A stretch of 64,000 nucleotides of DNA from Streptomyces sp. NBC_01216 (GCF_035994945.1 NZ_CP108677.1:496001-560000); one strand, 5' to 3'. Shown: positions 8,942 through 18,456, counted from the stretch's first letter. A program made the numbers and translations. Notes: generated by a model not told the origin, from the letters alone.

Positions 8942-9699
8942 AGGATGCCTTCTTGCGTGGGGTGGGCGGGGCGGGGGCGGACCGGGAGTCCGCGGAGGAA
9001 CAGCAGGACGCCGTGGAAGCGGATGCCGGCCGACACGGCGGCTGTCGACCAGGGATGGGTCAGGGCGAGCCGGAGCAGCGCGCGCGGTCCGGCGGGCCGG
9101 TGCCTGCCCCGTACGGTCGCGGTGAAGGGGCGGGTGCCGTCGTCGTGCCGCAGCTGCACGGTCAGGTCGAGCCGGTCGCCGGGGAGCGGCAGCCGCATGC
9201 GGTACGAGCCCTCGACGGCGAAGAAGGGGGAGACGTAGAAGTCCTTCGGGACGTCGGCGGCGCCGTGCTCGTCGGGGCGGAGCAGATAGCAGTGGCGTTC
9301 GCCGTAGGTGTTGTGGACCTCGGCGACGACGCAGACGGGTGTTCCGGCGCGGTCGTGGCACCAGTAGAGCGTCAGGGGGTTGAAGACGTGTCCGAGGACC
9401 CGGGCGTGCGCGAGCATGACGACGGGCCCGTCGGCGTGGGTCATGCCCTGGGCGCGCAGGAACGACCGGAGCCCGGCCCGCAGGGTGGGGGCCTTCCCGC
9501 CGAAGTGGTCGCGGGCGTCGAAGCGGGCCAGCGGGCGCAGGACGCGGGGCAGCCGGGGCAGGTCGTCGATGTCCACCAGCCACAGGTAGGTCCGGCGGCG
9601 GAAGGCGTGGCGGACGGGGCTGACCCGGGCGTGCGCGACGGTGCACTCGTAGAGCGCGGGGACGCGGGCCGCGAGCGACCGGGCGGGGAGGGCGGTCAC
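8938..9699 (-). CDS. DUF1365 protein
   Basis: A 253-residue member of DUF1365. Hallmarks seen are the N-terminal RHAFRRRTYLWLVDIDDLPRL region and the central FNPLTLYWCHD motif. Members nearly always sit between a FAD-dependent amine-oxidase-like protein and a cyclopropane-synthase-type methyltransferase, as here, and their biochemical role is not established. It is coupled by 4-bp overlaps to both neighbours, so stoichiometric expression is likely. Confidence 0.9.
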   Translation of the reverse strand: MTALPARSLAARVPALYECTVAHARVSPVRHAFRRRTYLWLVDIDDLPRLPRVLRPLARFDARDHFGGKAPTLRAGLRSFLRAQGMTHADGPVVMLAHARVLGHVFNPLTLYWCHDRAGTPVCVVAEVHNTYGERHCYLLRPDEHGAADVPKDFYVSPFFAVEGSYRMRLPLPGDRLDLTVQLRHDDGTRPFTATVRGRHRPAGPRALLRLALTHPWSTAAVSAGIRFHGVLLFLRGLPVRPRPAHPTQEGIL

Positions 9700-10952
9700 C
9701 AGCGCACCCCCAGGCTCTCGGCCGCGGCGACACCGGCGCGGCAGCCGTCCTCGTGGAAGCCCCAGCCGTGGTAGGCGCCGGCGAAGGCGGTGACCGGGGT
9801 GTTGAGGAGGGGCAGTTCACGCTGCGCGGCGACGGACCGCGGGGTGTAGACGGGGTGTTCGTACACCATGCGGGCGATGACGGCGGAGGGGTCGACGCGG
9901 TCGCCCGCGTTGAGGGTGACGATGTGCGGTTCGGCGGTCGGCAGCCGCTGGAGCCGGTTCATGTCGTAGCTGACCTGGACGGTGTCGGGCCGGGCGGCGC
10001 AGGAGGGGAGCCAGTAGTTCCAGGAGGCCCGCGCGTGCTCCGAGCGGGGCAGCAGCGAGGTGTCGTGGTGCAGCACGGTGGGGTTGCGGGAGTAGGTGAA
10101 GGCTCCGAGGACCCGGCGTTCGTCCTCGGTGGGGTCCGCGAGGAGCCGCAGTGCCTGGTCGGGGTGGGTGGCGACGACGACGGCCGCGTACTCCCGGGTG
10201 TCGCCGTCGTCCGTGGTGACGTGGGCGAGGCCGGCGGACCGCGTGACGGCGCGGACGGGGGTGGCGGTGCGGACCGCGGTGAGTTGTTTCGCCGCGCGCG
10301 CGACGTAGGTGGCGGACCCGCCCGCGACCGTCCGCCACCGCGGCGACCCGGTGACGGACAGCAGCCCGTGGTGGGACAGGAAGCGGAACAGGTACGAGGC
10401 GGGGTAGAGCAGGGCCGTGTCGGGGGCGCAGGACCAGACGGCCGAGACCAGCGGCACGACGAAGTGGCCGACGAAGTAGGGGGAGAACCGGCGCCTTTCG
10501 AGGAACTCGCCGAGGGTCTGCGTGGTGTCGCCGGATTCGAGCAGTCGTCGTGCGGCGCGGTGGAAGCGGGGCACTTCGGCGAGCATCCGCAGATGGCGTC
10601 CGCGCCGCAGGTTGCCGCCGCCGAACAGTCCCGCGGGTCCGCGGGCTCCCGCGTACTCCAGGCCGCAGCCGTCGCACCGGACGGACATGCTCATCTCGGA
10701 TTCCCGGGTGGTGACGCCGAGTTCGCGGAAGAGGCGGAGCAGATGCGGGTAGGTGCGCTCGTTGTGGACGATGAAGCCGCTGTCCACGTGGACCGTGCCG
10801 CCGTCCCGGGTCGGCAGTTCGTGGGTGTGGGCGTGGCCGCCGAGGCGGTCGTCCGCCTCGTACAGCACCACGTCGTACGCCTTCCGCAGCACGTGTGCGG
10901 CCGTCAGCCCCGCCACGCCCCCGCCCACCACAGCGACTCTCCGTCGGTCCAT
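9696..10952 (-). CDS. FAD-dependent amine-oxidase-like oxidoreductase, first gene of lipid operon
   Basis: The 418-residue flavoprotein starts almost at the dinucleotide-binding motif VVGGGVAGLTAAHVL and ends with the second FAD-contact region GAYHGWGFHEDGC. It resembles NAD(P)-binding/amine oxidase or phytoene-desaturase-like proteins found with DUF1365 and CFA-type enzymes. ATG 10952 is preferred to an upstream in-frame start at 10988 because GAGGGG lies just before it and it sits close to the nucleotide fold. By context it may oxidise methylated or unsaturated lipid chains. Confidence 0.88.
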   Translation of the reverse strand: MDRRRVAVVGGGVAGLTAAHVLRKAYDVVLYEADDRLGGHAHTHELPTRDGGTVHVDSGFIVHNERTYPHLLRLFRELGVTTRESEMSMSVRCDGCGLEYAGARGPAGLFGGGNLRRGRHLRMLAEVPRFHRAARRLLESGDTTQTLGEFLERRRFSPYFVGHFVVPLVSAVWSCAPDTALLYPASYLFRFLSHHGLLSVTGSPRWRTVAGGSATYVARAAKQLTAVRTATPVRAVTRSAGLAHVTTDDGDTREYAAVVVATHPDQALRLLADPTEDERRVLGAFTYSRNPTVLHHDTSLLPRSEHARASWNYWLPSCAARPDTVQVSYDMNRLQRLPTAEPHIVTLNAGDRVDPSAVIARMVYEHPVYTPRSVAAQRELPLLNTPVTAFAGAYHGWGFHEDGCRAGVAAAESLGVRW

Positions 10953-11201
10953 GTCCCTCAGCCCCTCGCGGCTCGCGGCCCCTCGCACGGTCTGCGTGTG
11001 CGGGGTGCCTCACCGGTACTTCGGAGCCGGTCGTCCGCCGGATGGGAATCTCCTTCCATGGTCCGAGATCGGCTCCTCGGCGCAACCGGACGGGGCGTCG
11101 GCGCCGAAGGGTACGTTCCGCGCGGGCCGACGGTTCAACGGCGGGGCCGAGACGCCGTCCTCCGGCGGGCCGGGCCGCCGGGTGCGGTCGCGGTCCACAG
11201 G

Positions 11202-13277
11202 TCAGTGCTGCGGCACTCCGCGCAGGGCCCGGTCGAGCCCGTCCTGCGGGAGCCCGGACAGGGCGCGCAGGAATATCTCCTCGTAGGTGGGGGAGCCGAT
11301 CGTCGCGCGGGCCGTGGTCTCGTACTTGAGGCGGAGGTCGCGCATTTCGGGCATGCCGCGCTGGGGGTGGCCGGTGGAGCGCCAGTACGCCTCGCTGGTA
11401 CCGGAGACGTCTGCGGCGAGTTCGCCGTCCCCGTCGGCGGCGAGCGCGGCGGCGAGGACGTCGAGGCCGAGGGCGACGCCGAAGCTGTCGCCGAGCAGCC
11501 GCTTGCCCTCGAGCATCTCGCGGGCGTGGCGGACCGCGGACGCGGGCTCCCCGCCGAGGAGGCCGGTCAGGGCGAGCTGGTAGTCCAGGCAGGCACGGGT
11601 CCAGTGCTCGTCCAGGTCGAGGCAGACCGCCCGGAGGGCGAGCGCCTCGGCGCGTGCCTCGTCGAGGCGGCCGAGTCCGGTGAGGCCGAAGACCCGGACC
11701 AGGTGGCAGCGCATCCGTGCCGCCGAGTCGGCGGGGGCGCCGGGCGCGGCGGCGAGGACGTGCCCGACCACCACGAGCGCGGCCATCGGACGGCCGGTGA
11801 GCAGCGCTATCAGCCCCGCGAGGTAGGCGGCGTCCAGGGTGCGCTCCCCCGGCCCGGTCCGGTCGTCGTACTCGGCGTGCCGCGCCTCGCGGGCGCACCG
11901 CTCGCTGACGTCGTGAGCGAGTCCGAAGTCGCCCTGGAGGGTCAGGGTCACCCCAAGCGCCCACAGCGCTCGGGCCCGGTCGGGGCCGCGGGTCTCGCTG
12001 AGCAGCAGCGCCTGCTCAAGGTAGTCTCGGGCCTCCCGCAGCCGGCCGCAGCAGGACCAGAAGAACGCGGCGGAGCCGACCAGCGCGAGCGCGTCGTCCG
12101 GGTCGGTGCGCAGCAGACGGTCCAGGCCGGTGCGCAGGTCGGTGTGGCGCTCGTCGAGCGTCTTGTACCAGGAGAGCTGCCGGGGACCCAGCCATTCGGC
12201 GTCGGCCCGGCGGGCGAGCTCCAGGCAGGAGGCGGCGTGCCGGTCGGCGACCCGTTCCGTCTCTCCGAGGCGTTCCAGCCAGCCCGCCCCGTACTCGCGG
12301 ATCGTGTCGAGGAGCCGGTAGCGGTTGCCTTCCCGGCGCACCACCGAGCAGCGGACCAGCGCGTCGAGGGCGGCGGGCAGGGTCTCCGGGGTGAGTGGGC
12401 CGCCCTGGCAGACGAACCCGGCGGACGCGAGGTCGAAGGGGCCGCGGAAGACGGTCAGCCGGGCCCAGAGCAGGCGTTCCAGCGGCTCGCACAGTTCATG
12501 GCTCCAGCCGATGGCGGCGCGCAGCGTCTGGTGGCGTTGCGGCCATACCCGTTCCTCGTGCACGAGGAGGTCGAAGCGGGAGTCGAGCTGGGCGCGGACC
12601 GCGTCGACGCCCTGGATGCGAATCTGGGCCGCGGCGAGTTCCAGGGCGAGGGGGATGCCTTCCAGCCGTACGCAGATCTCGGTGGCCGGACCGGCGCGCC
12701 ACTGGCCGGGTAGGCGCGCGGTCCCGCCGCGCTGCTGTCCGGTCGCGCGCCGGCGCAGCAGGCTCACGGCGTCACGGCCGCCGGACGGCAGGGGTTCGAG
12801 CGTGAACACCCGTTCGCCGTCCACGCCCAGCGGGCGCCGGCTGGTGACGAGGACGGTGAGTGCGGGTGCGGCGGCGAGCAGGTCGGCGAGGAGTCGCGCG
12901 CAGGGCTCGGCGACATGGTCGCAGGAGTCGAGGACGAGCAGCAGCCGCTGGGGGGCGAGCCATTCCGCCAGGGCGCCCGACGGCATGCCGGGTGTGTGGT
13001 CCGACAGGTCCACGGCGTCGGAGACGGTCGCGACGAGCAGCCGGTCACCGTCCAGGGCGGTCAGGTCGGCCCACCAGGCGCCGTCGGGGAAGCCCCCCGC
13101 GGCCTGGCGGGCGACATGCAGCGCGAGCCTGGTCTTGCCGACCCCGGCGACCCCGGTGACGGTGATCAGGCGATGCTCGGTCAACTCGGCGGAGAGCCGA
13201 TCCAGTTCCGCGCGACGTCCCACGAAGTCGGTGTTCTCGTCCGGTAGATGTCCACGCACGAGAGCAGTGTCCCTCAT
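11202..13277 (-). CDS. AfsR/NB-ARC-type NTPase regulator without DNA-binding domain
   Basis: The 691-residue protein has a P-loop NTPase domain with Walker A GVAGVGKT (about 41-48) and a Walker B-like LLLVLDSCDH, followed by a long helical region resembling the TPR-like half of AfsR/LuxR-family regulators. No winged-helix (BTAD/SARP) or LuxR helix-turn-helix is seen at either end, so it is probably a signalling ATPase rather than a DNA binder. It lies 30 bp downstream of the molybdoenzyme gene on the same strand, and GGGAG supports ATG 13277. Confidence 0.82.
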   Translation of the reverse strand: MRDTALVRGHLPDENTDFVGRRAELDRLSAELTEHRLITVTGVAGVGKTRLALHVARQAAGGFPDGAWWADLTALDGDRLLVATVSDAVDLSDHTPGMPSGALAEWLAPQRLLLVLDSCDHVAEPCARLLADLLAAAPALTVLVTSRRPLGVDGERVFTLEPLPSGGRDAVSLLRRRATGQQRGGTARLPGQWRAGPATEICVRLEGIPLALELAAAQIRIQGVDAVRAQLDSRFDLLVHEERVWPQRHQTLRAAIGWSHELCEPLERLLWARLTVFRGPFDLASAGFVCQGGPLTPETLPAALDALVRCSVVRREGNRYRLLDTIREYGAGWLERLGETERVADRHAASCLELARRADAEWLGPRQLSWYKTLDERHTDLRTGLDRLLRTDPDDALALVGSAAFFWSCCGRLREARDYLEQALLLSETRGPDRARALWALGVTLTLQGDFGLAHDVSERCAREARHAEYDDRTGPGERTLDAAYLAGLIALLTGRPMAALVVVGHVLAAAPGAPADSAARMRCHLVRVFGLTGLGRLDEARAEALALRAVCLDLDEHWTRACLDYQLALTGLLGGEPASAVRHAREMLEGKRLLGDSFGVALGLDVLAAALAADGDGELAADVSGTSEAYWRSTGHPQRGMPEMRDLRLKYETTARATIGSPTYEEIFLRALSGLPQDGLDRALRGVPQH

Positions 13278-13307
13278 GACGCTCCCGAGCGGAGGCCGCT
13301 CCCCCGG

Positions 13308-14894
13308 TCATACGACGTTCACGACCACGGAGTGCCAGCCGGTGGCCCCGTCGGGCACGGTGCCGGCACGCCGCTCGGTCTGCACCTGTCCGGTGCCGTC
13401 GGTGGCACGGACGGTGAGGGTGTGCCGGCCGGGTTCGGCCTGCCACCGGTACACCCACTGGCGCCAGGTGTCCCGGCTGTCCTCGGCTCCGAGTTCGGCC
13501 TCCTGCCAGTGGCCGTCGTCGATCCGTACCTCCACCCGCCGGACACCCCGGTGCTGCGCCCAGGCGACGCCGGCGACCGGGACCGTGCCCGCCTCCGGGC
13601 GCGCGAAGGACCTCGGGGTGTCGATCCGGGCCTGGGTCTTGACGGGTGCGCGGGCCGCCCAGCCTCGGGGGACCCAGTAGGCGTCGTACGCGTCGAAGGT
13701 GGTGAGCTCGATGTCCACGATCCACTTGCAGGCGGAGACGTATCCGTAGAGTCCGGGCACGACCATGCGGACGGGGAAGCCGTGCTCGAAGGGGAGCGGG
13801 GCGCCGTTCATCCCGAAGGCGAGGAGCGCGTCCCGGCCGTCCAGCACCGCTTCGACGGGGGTGCCGATGGTCATGCCGTCCGCGGAGCGGGCGACGATCT
13901 GGTCGGCCGGGCCGCCCTCGGAGGGTGCCTTGACACCGAACTCGCGCAGGAGGTCGGCGAGCCGTACGCCGAGCCAGCGGGCGTTGCCGACATAGGGTCC
14001 CCCCACCTCGTTGGAGACACAGGCGAGGGTGATGTCCCGCTCGACGACCTCGCGGCGGAACAGGTCGTCGAGGCTGAGCATCGGTTCGCCTGTCACGCCG
14101 AGGCCGTTGATCCGCAGGCGCCAGCCGTCGGCGTCGACCTTCGGGACGATGAGGGCGGTGTCGACCCGGTAGAAGTCCTTGTTCGGGGTGACGAAGGGGC
14201 TGATGCCCGGGACCCGCAGCTGCGCGCCGGCCGGGACCGCCGGGGCGGCGGAGGCGGGGCGCGGCAGCCGGAGGGTGTCGCGCGAGGTGACGGCGTCGCG
14301 GCTTCGGGTGCCGCCGAGGGCGCGGCCCAGCGCACCGGCGACGGTGGCGGCGACGGCCGTGGAGGCGGCGACCAGCAGGAATCCGCGGCGGTCGGCTGAC
14401 GCGGCCCGATCCGGCGAGGTCCCGGGTCGCGGGGCGAGTAGCCGCCCGATCAGCGCGTACAGCAGCGCCGCGCCGGCCACGGCGCCGATCAGTGAGGGCA
14501 GCGCGTCCGTGAAGGAGTCGGAGTCCGGGCGGTTCACGGCGGCGACCGCGCCGACCACTCCGAAGGCGAGGACGGCCGCCGCCCCGGCGAGGCGGTGGCG
14601 CAGGGCGAGGACTCCGACCAGCGCGGCGAGTACGGCCAGCACGGTGAGGATGCCGGTCTGGAGGACGATCTTGTCGTTCTCGCCGAAACTGCGGATCGCC
14701 CAGTTCTTCAGCCCCACGGGCGCGAGGTCGATGGCCGCCCCGCCGACGGCCGCGACGGGGCTCGCCTCCGGCCGGGCCGCGGCAACGACGAGTTCGGCGA
14801 CCGCCAGCGAGACGAAACCGGACAGGAGACCGCCGAGCGCGGCGAGGAGGCGGTCAGTCGGGGTCGGCTCACGGGGGGATGCTGAGGTGGTCAT
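13308..14894 (-). CDS. Membrane-anchored sulfite oxidase-family molybdoenzyme
   Basis: The 528-residue protein has four to five predicted membrane helices in the first 160 residues, then a DRRGFLL twin-arginine-like segment. The exported oxidoreductase-molybdopterin domain follows, with the probable Mo ligand in TLACVSNEVGGP, and a C-terminal Ig-like dimerisation domain. The catalytic part would face outside. The start ATG 14894 has no Shine-Dalgarno sequence but lies 5 nt after TACCTT, consistent with a leaderless mRNA. The substrate is unknown. Confidence 0.88.
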   Translation of the reverse strand: MTTSASPREPTPTDRLLAALGGLLSGFVSLAVAELVVAAARPEASPVAAVGGAAIDLAPVGLKNWAIRSFGENDKIVLQTGILTVLAVLAALVGVLALRHRLAGAAAVLAFGVVGAVAAVNRPDSDSFTDALPSLIGAVAGAALLYALIGRLLAPRPGTSPDRAASADRRGFLLVAASTAVAATVAGALGRALGGTRSRDAVTSRDTLRLPRPASAAPAVPAGAQLRVPGISPFVTPNKDFYRVDTALIVPKVDADGWRLRINGLGVTGEPMLSLDDLFRREVVERDITLACVSNEVGGPYVGNARWLGVRLADLLREFGVKAPSEGGPADQIVARSADGMTIGTPVEAVLDGRDALLAFGMNGAPLPFEHGFPVRMVVPGLYGYVSACKWIVDIELTTFDAYDAYWVPRGWAARAPVKTQARIDTPRSFARPEAGTVPVAGVAWAQHRGVRRVEVRIDDGHWQEAELGAEDSRDTWRQWVYRWQAEPGRHTLTVRATDGTGQVQTERRAGTVPDGATGWHSVVVNVV

Positions 14895-15127
14895 GCTGGA
14901 AGGTACGGCACCGGAGGAGCCGCGGCGAGGTGGAATCACCCGCGAGGTGTACCCGATCGGCGCGCGAGTGGTCCAGCCGGAGCACGGCACGCCGGGGGCG
15001 CCGCACGCCGGGGGTGGGCGAGAGCGGGCCGGGCGGGACGCGCTCTCCTCCTCGGGAGCGCCCGGCCGGGAGCGCCTGGGCCGGGTCCTGGGCGCGGCTC
15101 CGGCAGGGGTTTCCGCGACCGTCGGGA

Positions 15128-15151
15128 GGGCCCGGCCACGCGGCCGGGCCC
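15128..15151. terminator. Hairpin terminator after the ECF sigma gene
   Basis: A perfect 10-bp stem (GGGCCCGGCC with its complement) closes a 4-nt loop, without a T-run, as is common in streptomycetes. It lies about 70 bp past the sigma-factor stop on the minus strand. The remainder of the 327-bp gap 14895-15221 shows no gene. Confidence 0.5.
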
Positions 15152-15221
15152 GGCACCCGAGGCACTCCGATCCGGTACGCACCGATCGCGCAGCGCTTCA
15201 TGGGGCGAGCGGGGCCGCGAC

Positions 15222-15815
15222 TCACTGTCCGGGCTGCGCGGCCAGGCAGTGGCGCAGCCGGTGGAGCCCTCGCCGCGCGTGGCTCTTGACGGTGCCGAGC
15301 GGCATGCCGGTGCGGGCCGCGATCTGCGTCTGGGTGAGGTCGCCGTAGAACGCCATGGCCAGGACCTCCCGCTGGACATGCGGGAGCTTGGCCAGCTCTC
15401 CGACGACGAGGACCCGGTCGAGGGCGCTGTCGGGACGGGCCGCGGGGTCCTCGGCCTGAGGGAGGGCGGCGCCCGCCGCGGCGACCAGCTCGCGCCGCCG
15501 GGTGCGGGCGGACAGGGCGTCGGCGATCTTCCGGCGGGTGATGCCGACCAGCCAGCCGGGCAGCGGTCCCCGCTCGGGCCGGTACCCCTCCCGGCCGCGC
15601 CAGGCGGCGAGGAAGACCTGCTGGGTCACGTCCTCGGCCTCCCGGAGGTCTCCGAGGCTGCGGGCCGCGAGCGTCTGCACGAGACCTCCCCAGCGCCGGT
15701 AGGCGGCGGCGAGGCACTCTTCGTCGCCCCGCACGAACCCGGCGGCGACCTCGTGGTCGAGCAGTTGTTCCTCGTCCTCGGGCGACGGCTGGATGGTGAT
15801 GCAGGGTGCGGTCAT
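15222..15815 (-). CDS. ECF RNA polymerase sigma factor (LitS-like by context)
   Basis: The 197-residue protein has region 2 around residues 40-100 (EAEDVTQQVFLAAW) and region 4 near the C-terminus (QTQIAARTGMPLGTVKSHARRGL). AAGGAG eight bases before ATG 15815 supports the start. It is divergent from a MerR-B12 regulator, the arrangement known for LitR and the light-induced sigma factor LitS in Streptomyces coelicolor. No anti-sigma gene follows, so control is probably transcriptional, by the divergent regulator. The likely targets are the photolyase and lipid operons (inference). Confidence 0.9.
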   Translation of the reverse strand: MTAPCITIQPSPEDEEQLLDHEVAAGFVRGDEECLAAAYRRWGGLVQTLAARSLGDLREAEDVTQQVFLAAWRGREGYRPERGPLPGWLVGITRRKIADALSARTRRRELVAAAGAALPQAEDPAARPDSALDRVLVVGELAKLPHVQREVLAMAFYGDLTQTQIAARTGMPLGTVKSHARRGLHRLRHCLAAQPGQ

Positions 15816-15895
15816 GGTGACGGCTCCTTGGACAGGGACCGGAATCCACCGGTCGGCTGACGCGTCCCGAACACCGGAACTCCTCCAGACTCCGT

Positions 15896-15949
15896 CGCAC
15901 CATCCCTCCCATACCACTCGCAACGATTCTGCGTCGTATGGTGGAACCA
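15896..15949. promoter_or_regulatory. Overlapping divergent promoters/operator between sigma factor and MerR-B12 regulator
   Basis: GTATGG occurs at 15936-15941 on the plus strand and at 15914-15909 on the minus strand, forming an inverted repeat; CACCAT (15898) and ATGGTG (15938) form a second pair. TATGGT (15937-15942) fits a -10 box six bases before the regulator's ATG. TATGGG on the minus strand could be the sigma-gene -10. Each -10 would overlap the other promoter's -35, an arrangement suited to simultaneous repression by one bound tetramer. Confidence 0.5.
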
Positions 15950-16992
15950 TGACCGAGCACGCGCATGGCATCACCAGCGGGGCCGTGGCACGGCGTCTCG
16001 GGGTCGCCCCGACGACCCTGCGCTCCTGGGACCGGCGGTACGGCATCGGTCCGGCGGCCAGGGAGGACGGGCGGCACCGTCGGTGGACACAAGCGGACAT
16101 CGCCGTCCTGGAGGAGATGTGCCGCCTGACCGCCTCGGGCGTCCCTCCGGCGGAGGCCGCGCGCGCCGCGCGGGCGGGTACGGGACCGGGCCCGGAACCG
16201 CGGCCGCTGCCGGTCGCCGAGCCGGCGCCCGTCCCGCGGCCCTCCGTTGCGCCGTCGCTCCCGGCCCGGACGGTACGCGGGTCCGGAGCCGGCGGCGGCC
16301 TGCCGCTGGGGCGGGCCCGCCAGGAGTGCCGCGGCCTGGGCCGAGCGGCCGTCCGGCTGGACGCGCAGGCCATGGACGAGATGCTGGGGACACTCATCGA
16401 GGAGTACGGACTGGTCGCGGCCTGGGAGGAGGTGATGGCACCGGCCCTGCACGCGGTGGGACGCAAGTGGGAGACCTCGGAGGACCGGTACGTCGAGGTC
16501 GAGCATCTGTTGTCCTGGCACGTCTCGACCGCGCTGCGCCGCGTGAGCACCGCCTCCCGCCCGTCGCTCCGGGCGGGTGTTCCTCCGGTCCTGCTGGCCT
16601 GCGTGCCCCACGAACAGCACACGCTCCCGCTGGAGGCCCTGACCGCCGGGCTCGCCGAACTCGGCTTGCCCACACGGATGTTCGGCCCCGCGGTGCCGCC
16701 CGAGGCGCTCGATCAGGCGGTACGCCGCACCGGTCCGGCCGCCGTCGTCCTGTGGGCCCAGGCCCGCTCGACCGCGAACCACCCGCTGGCCCGGCACGTC
16801 GCCGACACCACCTGGGGCGTGAAGGGCGCCCGGACACGGACGACCGTCCTGCTCGCGGGCCCCGGCTGGGCCGGCCCGCCCGCAGGCCCCGGCATGCTGC
16901 GCCCCGGCGGGCTGCGCGAGGCGCTCGCCCTGCTGCGCACCCTGTGCGAGGCCGCGAACACCGGCTCGGGGCCCGCCCCGGCCGGGCTCTGA
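15949..16992 (+). CDS. MerR-family regulator with cobalamin-binding domain (LitR/CarH type)
   Basis: The 347-residue protein has a MerR helix-turn-helix at residues 8-75, a Pro/Ala-rich linker, then a methionine-synthase-like helical bundle and a Rossmann B12 domain. The bundle carries W174 and EH185-186 (W-x10-EH; W-x9-EH is usual), which cap adenosyl-B12. The Rossmann domain has PHEQH with His224 as probable lower cobalt ligand. In CarH/LitR proteins, light breaks the Co-C bond of adenosylcobalamin and releases DNA. Here it probably represses the divergent sigma gene in the dark. The start appears leaderless. Confidence 0.88.
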   Translation: MTEHAHGITSGAVARRLGVAPTTLRSWDRRYGIGPAAREDGRHRRWTQADIAVLEEMCRLTASGVPPAEAARAARAGTGPGPEPRPLPVAEPAPVPRPSVAPSLPARTVRGSGAGGGLPLGRARQECRGLGRAAVRLDAQAMDEMLGTLIEEYGLVAAWEEVMAPALHAVGRKWETSEDRYVEVEHLLSWHVSTALRRVSTASRPSLRAGVPPVLLACVPHEQHTLPLEALTAGLAELGLPTRMFGPAVPPEALDQAVRRTGPAAVVLWAQARSTANHPLARHVADTTWGVKGARTRTTVLLAGPGWAGPPAGPGMLRPGGLREALALLRTLCEAANTGSGPAPAGL

Positions 16993-17079
16993 ACCCTGCC
17001 GAAGGCCCGCGAATCCGGGACCGGAGCCGTCAGGGGCGCGGGAAGGCCCAGGCGGGGCCGACCGCGCCGCACCGCGCGT

Positions 17080-18456
17080 TCAGTCCCTGCCGCGGGCGTG
17101 CCGGAAGCGGGCCAGTCCGTCGGCGAGTTCCACCAGCGGGTCGGGGTAGTCGTAGCGCGCGCGCTCCAGACCGGGCAGCTTCCAGGGTTCGTGGACCGCG
17201 GCGCCCTCGATGCCGGCGAGTTCGGGGACCCAGCGCCGCACGTACACGCCGTCGGGGTCGTACCGCTTGCCCTGGAGCACCGGGTTGAGCACCCGGTTGG
17301 GGCGGCTGTCGGTGCCGGTGCCCGCCATCCACTGCCAGTTGAGCTGATTGTTGGCCACGTCGCCGTCGACCAGCAGGTCGAGGAAGTGCCGTGCGCCGGC
17401 GCGCCAGTCGATGTACAGCGACTTGGTGAGGAAGGACGCCGCGAGCAGCCTGCCCCGGTTGTGCATCCAGCCCTCGTGGGCGAGTTGCCGCATGGCCGCG
17501 TCGACGACGGGATAGCCCGTGCGGCCTTCCTTCCACGCCTTGAGATCGGCCTCGGCCTCGCTTCCCCGGCGCCAGTGGTCCTCCTGCCCCCGGTAGTCCT
17601 CCACGGCCGCTTCGGGGCGGGCGGCGAGCACCTGGTGGTGGAAGTCCCGCCAGCAGAGCTGCCGTACGAAGGCGTCCGCGCCCGCGCCGCCGCGCGAGCG
17701 GGCCCGGTCGACGGCCTCGGCCGCGGAGAGCGCACCGAAGTGGAGGTACGGGGAGAGGCGGGAGGTGGCGTCGCCGGGAAGATCGTCGTGTCGCTCCTCG
17801 TAGGCGTCGGCGTGCCCGCTCAGCCAGGACGTCAGGCGCTTGCGGCCCTCGCCCTCGCCTCCCCGTGCCAGTCCCGGCGACAGGGTCGCGGGGTCCGGCC
17901 GGGCCGGCAGTGGCTCCGAACCGATTCCGGTCGGCACCGGGACCCGGCGCGGCGCGGCCAGGGGTTCGCGCAGCCCCTCGGCCGACCAGCGTCTGAAGTA
18001 GGGGGTGAAGACGGCGAAGTGGTCGGATCCGCTGGGTGTCACGGCGCCGGCGGGCAGTGCGGTGACCACGCCGTCGTGGACGTACAGGCGTCGGCCGTCG
18101 GCCTCCAGGCCGCGGCGCAGCCGATCCTCGCGATCGCGTGCGAAGGCGCTGCCGCCGGCCGCCATGTGGACCTCGTCGGCATCGGCCTCCCGCACCACCT
18201 CGCAGACCACCTCGACCAGTTCGCCGGTGCGCAGGACCAGCCGGCCGCCCCGCTCCCGCAGCCCGGCGTCGAGGCCGGCCAGGCAGTCGGCGAGGAAGGC
18301 AAGCCGGTTGGGCACGGCGAAACCGGCGCGGTCGACCGCCGGGTCACGGACGAAGAGCGGCACCACCTCGTCGCCCGCGCCGCCCAGCGCCGCCCTCAGC
18401 GGTGGATGGTCGTGCACCCGCAGGTCCGAGGTGAACAGGACGACCGAGACGTTCAT
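17080..18456 (-). CDS. phr: Deoxyribodipyrimidine photolyase
   Basis: The 458-residue product spans the class I photolyase/cryptochrome family. It has an N-terminal antenna domain (begins VVLFTSDLRVHDHPPL) and a C-terminal FAD/DNA-binding domain with the motifs GWMHNRGR and WQWMAGTG followed by RVLNP. It uses blue light to split UV-induced pyrimidine dimers. The ATG at 18456 follows AGGAG by seven bases. Placement directly after the MerR-B12/ECF sigma pair suggests light induction. It converges on the regulator gene. Confidence 0.95.
   Translation of the reverse strand: MNVSVVLFTSDLRVHDHPPLRAALGGAGDEVVPLFVRDPAVDRAGFAVPNRLAFLADCLAGLDAGLRERGGRLVLRTGELVEVVCEVVREADADEVHMAAGGSAFARDREDRLRRGLEADGRRLYVHDGVVTALPAGAVTPSGSDHFAVFTPYFRRWSAEGLREPLAAPRRVPVPTGIGSEPLPARPDPATLSPGLARGGEGEGRKRLTSWLSGHADAYEERHDDLPGDATSRLSPYLHFGALSAAEAVDRARSRGGAGADAFVRQLCWRDFHHQVLAARPEAAVEDYRGQEDHWRRGSEAEADLKAWKEGRTGYPVVDAAMRQLAHEGWMHNRGRLLAASFLTKSLYIDWRAGARHFLDLLVDGDVANNQLNWQWMAGTGTDSRPNRVLNPVLQGKRYDPDGVYVRRWVPELAGIEGAAVHEPWKLPGLERARYDYPDPLVELADGLARFRHARGRD

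Noticed and set aside
9753..12713. Very long plus-strand open frame (about 986 codons)
   Set aside because: It lies antisense to the FAD oxidoreductase and NTPase genes, has low-complexity Gly/Arg/Val composition with no domain, and its codon bias is the mirror of the minus-strand genes.
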